Assembly: GCA_946061355.1 (NCBI GenBank)
Contig: CAMGRE010000165.1
Coordinates: forward strand, 1 to 5,110
Source of the DNA: an uncultured bacterium
GTDB lineage: Bacteria; Bacillota; Clostridia; Lachnospirales; Lachnospiraceae
Length of the DNA stretch: 5,110 bases
Direction: 5' to 3'
Positions 5,011 to 5,110 of this stretch are shown here, in pieces. The translations under genes were made by a program, and so were the position numbers. The notes beneath the pieces were generated by a model. That model did not search any database, was not told the origin of the DNA, and saw only the letters and a program-made list of their open reading frames with translations. How positions within the stretch are numbered: position 1 is the first letter of the stretch; each line of letters opens with the position of its first letter.

Positions 5011-5110
5011 AAGGTCAAAGTTTACCTGTCTTGTTTTTGAATCGGTACAGTATTCTCTTAGTTAAATGGGAAATTCTTCCTGATAGGTATCTCTTAAGAT
5101 ATGATAATAG
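5011..5110 (-). pseudogene. Upstream part of the same helicase frame, broken by TAA
   Basis: In the helicase frame this stretch reads YYHILRDTYQEEFPI, stop, LREYCTDSKTRQVNFDL, then joins MEEECLKIL. Both sides of the stop look like the segment before the Walker B motif of UvrD-like proteins, where a VNFDDM-like sequence is usual. The frame is kept across the stop, so the lesion is a single substitution or compensating changes; CAA (Gln) to TAA is the simplest. No ATG, GTG or TTG occurs between the stop and the ATG at 5010, and no good ribosome site precedes that ATG, so efficient reinitiation is unlikely. The coding sequence runs off the right edge. Confidence 0.7.

Overview
The window looks like a Firmicutes chromosome, most likely a Lachnospiraceae-type gut clostridium. 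This is an inference from gene content and protein style (a DUF1292 protein with its typical DYIVLLPLDENG core, a DUF5662 protein, a GlgX/isoamylase-like GH13 protein, a UvrD-like helicase), purine-rich Shine-Dalgarno sites and mid-range GC. No rRNA, tRNA, CRISPR array or insertion sequence is visible.

Left edge (1-288): two gene starts face each other and meet at about 82-88. On the minus strand lie the first 67 codons of tryptophanyl-tRNA synthetase (trpS). On the plus strand lie about 27 codons that resemble the N-terminus of a Nudix ADP-ribose pyrophosphatase. Both lose their family match at the same point, which suggests an inverted chimeric junction (assembly or amplification artefact) or a real rearrangement. 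Upstream of trpS (289-455) are a good sigma-A-type promoter and a 59-bp imperfect inverted repeat that overlaps its -35 box.

Centre (456-3265): three minus-strand genes in close order. The first transcribed is a 603-residue glycogen-debranching/isoamylase-like GH13 protein that keeps the fold and substrate-side signature sequences but has lost the usual catalytic residues. After 18 nt comes a histidine-rich DUF5662 protein, and 41 nt further a small 132-residue cysteine-rich protein built on a 14-residue repeat (RSGCGCQRQESREE) encoded by a 42-bp tandem array. They may form one transcript. The last gene may also have its own promoter, with a weak sporulation-sigma resemblance.

Right part (3266-5110): a divergent promoter region separates the GH13 gene from a plus-strand DUF1292 gene that ends in a strong intrinsic terminator. 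Convergent to it is the C-terminal two-thirds of a UvrD/PcrA-like helicase, whose frame runs through the terminator and 100 bp into the DUF1292 gene, giving a serine-rich tail. The helicase frame continues upstream to the window edge but is broken by one in-frame TAA at 5062-5064, so it is either a nonsense-mutated pseudogene or carries a sequence error.

The strongest candidates for something undescribed are the catalytically dead GH13 protein, the neighbouring DUF5662 and Cys-rich repeat genes, and the helicase tail read antisense to the DUF1292 gene.
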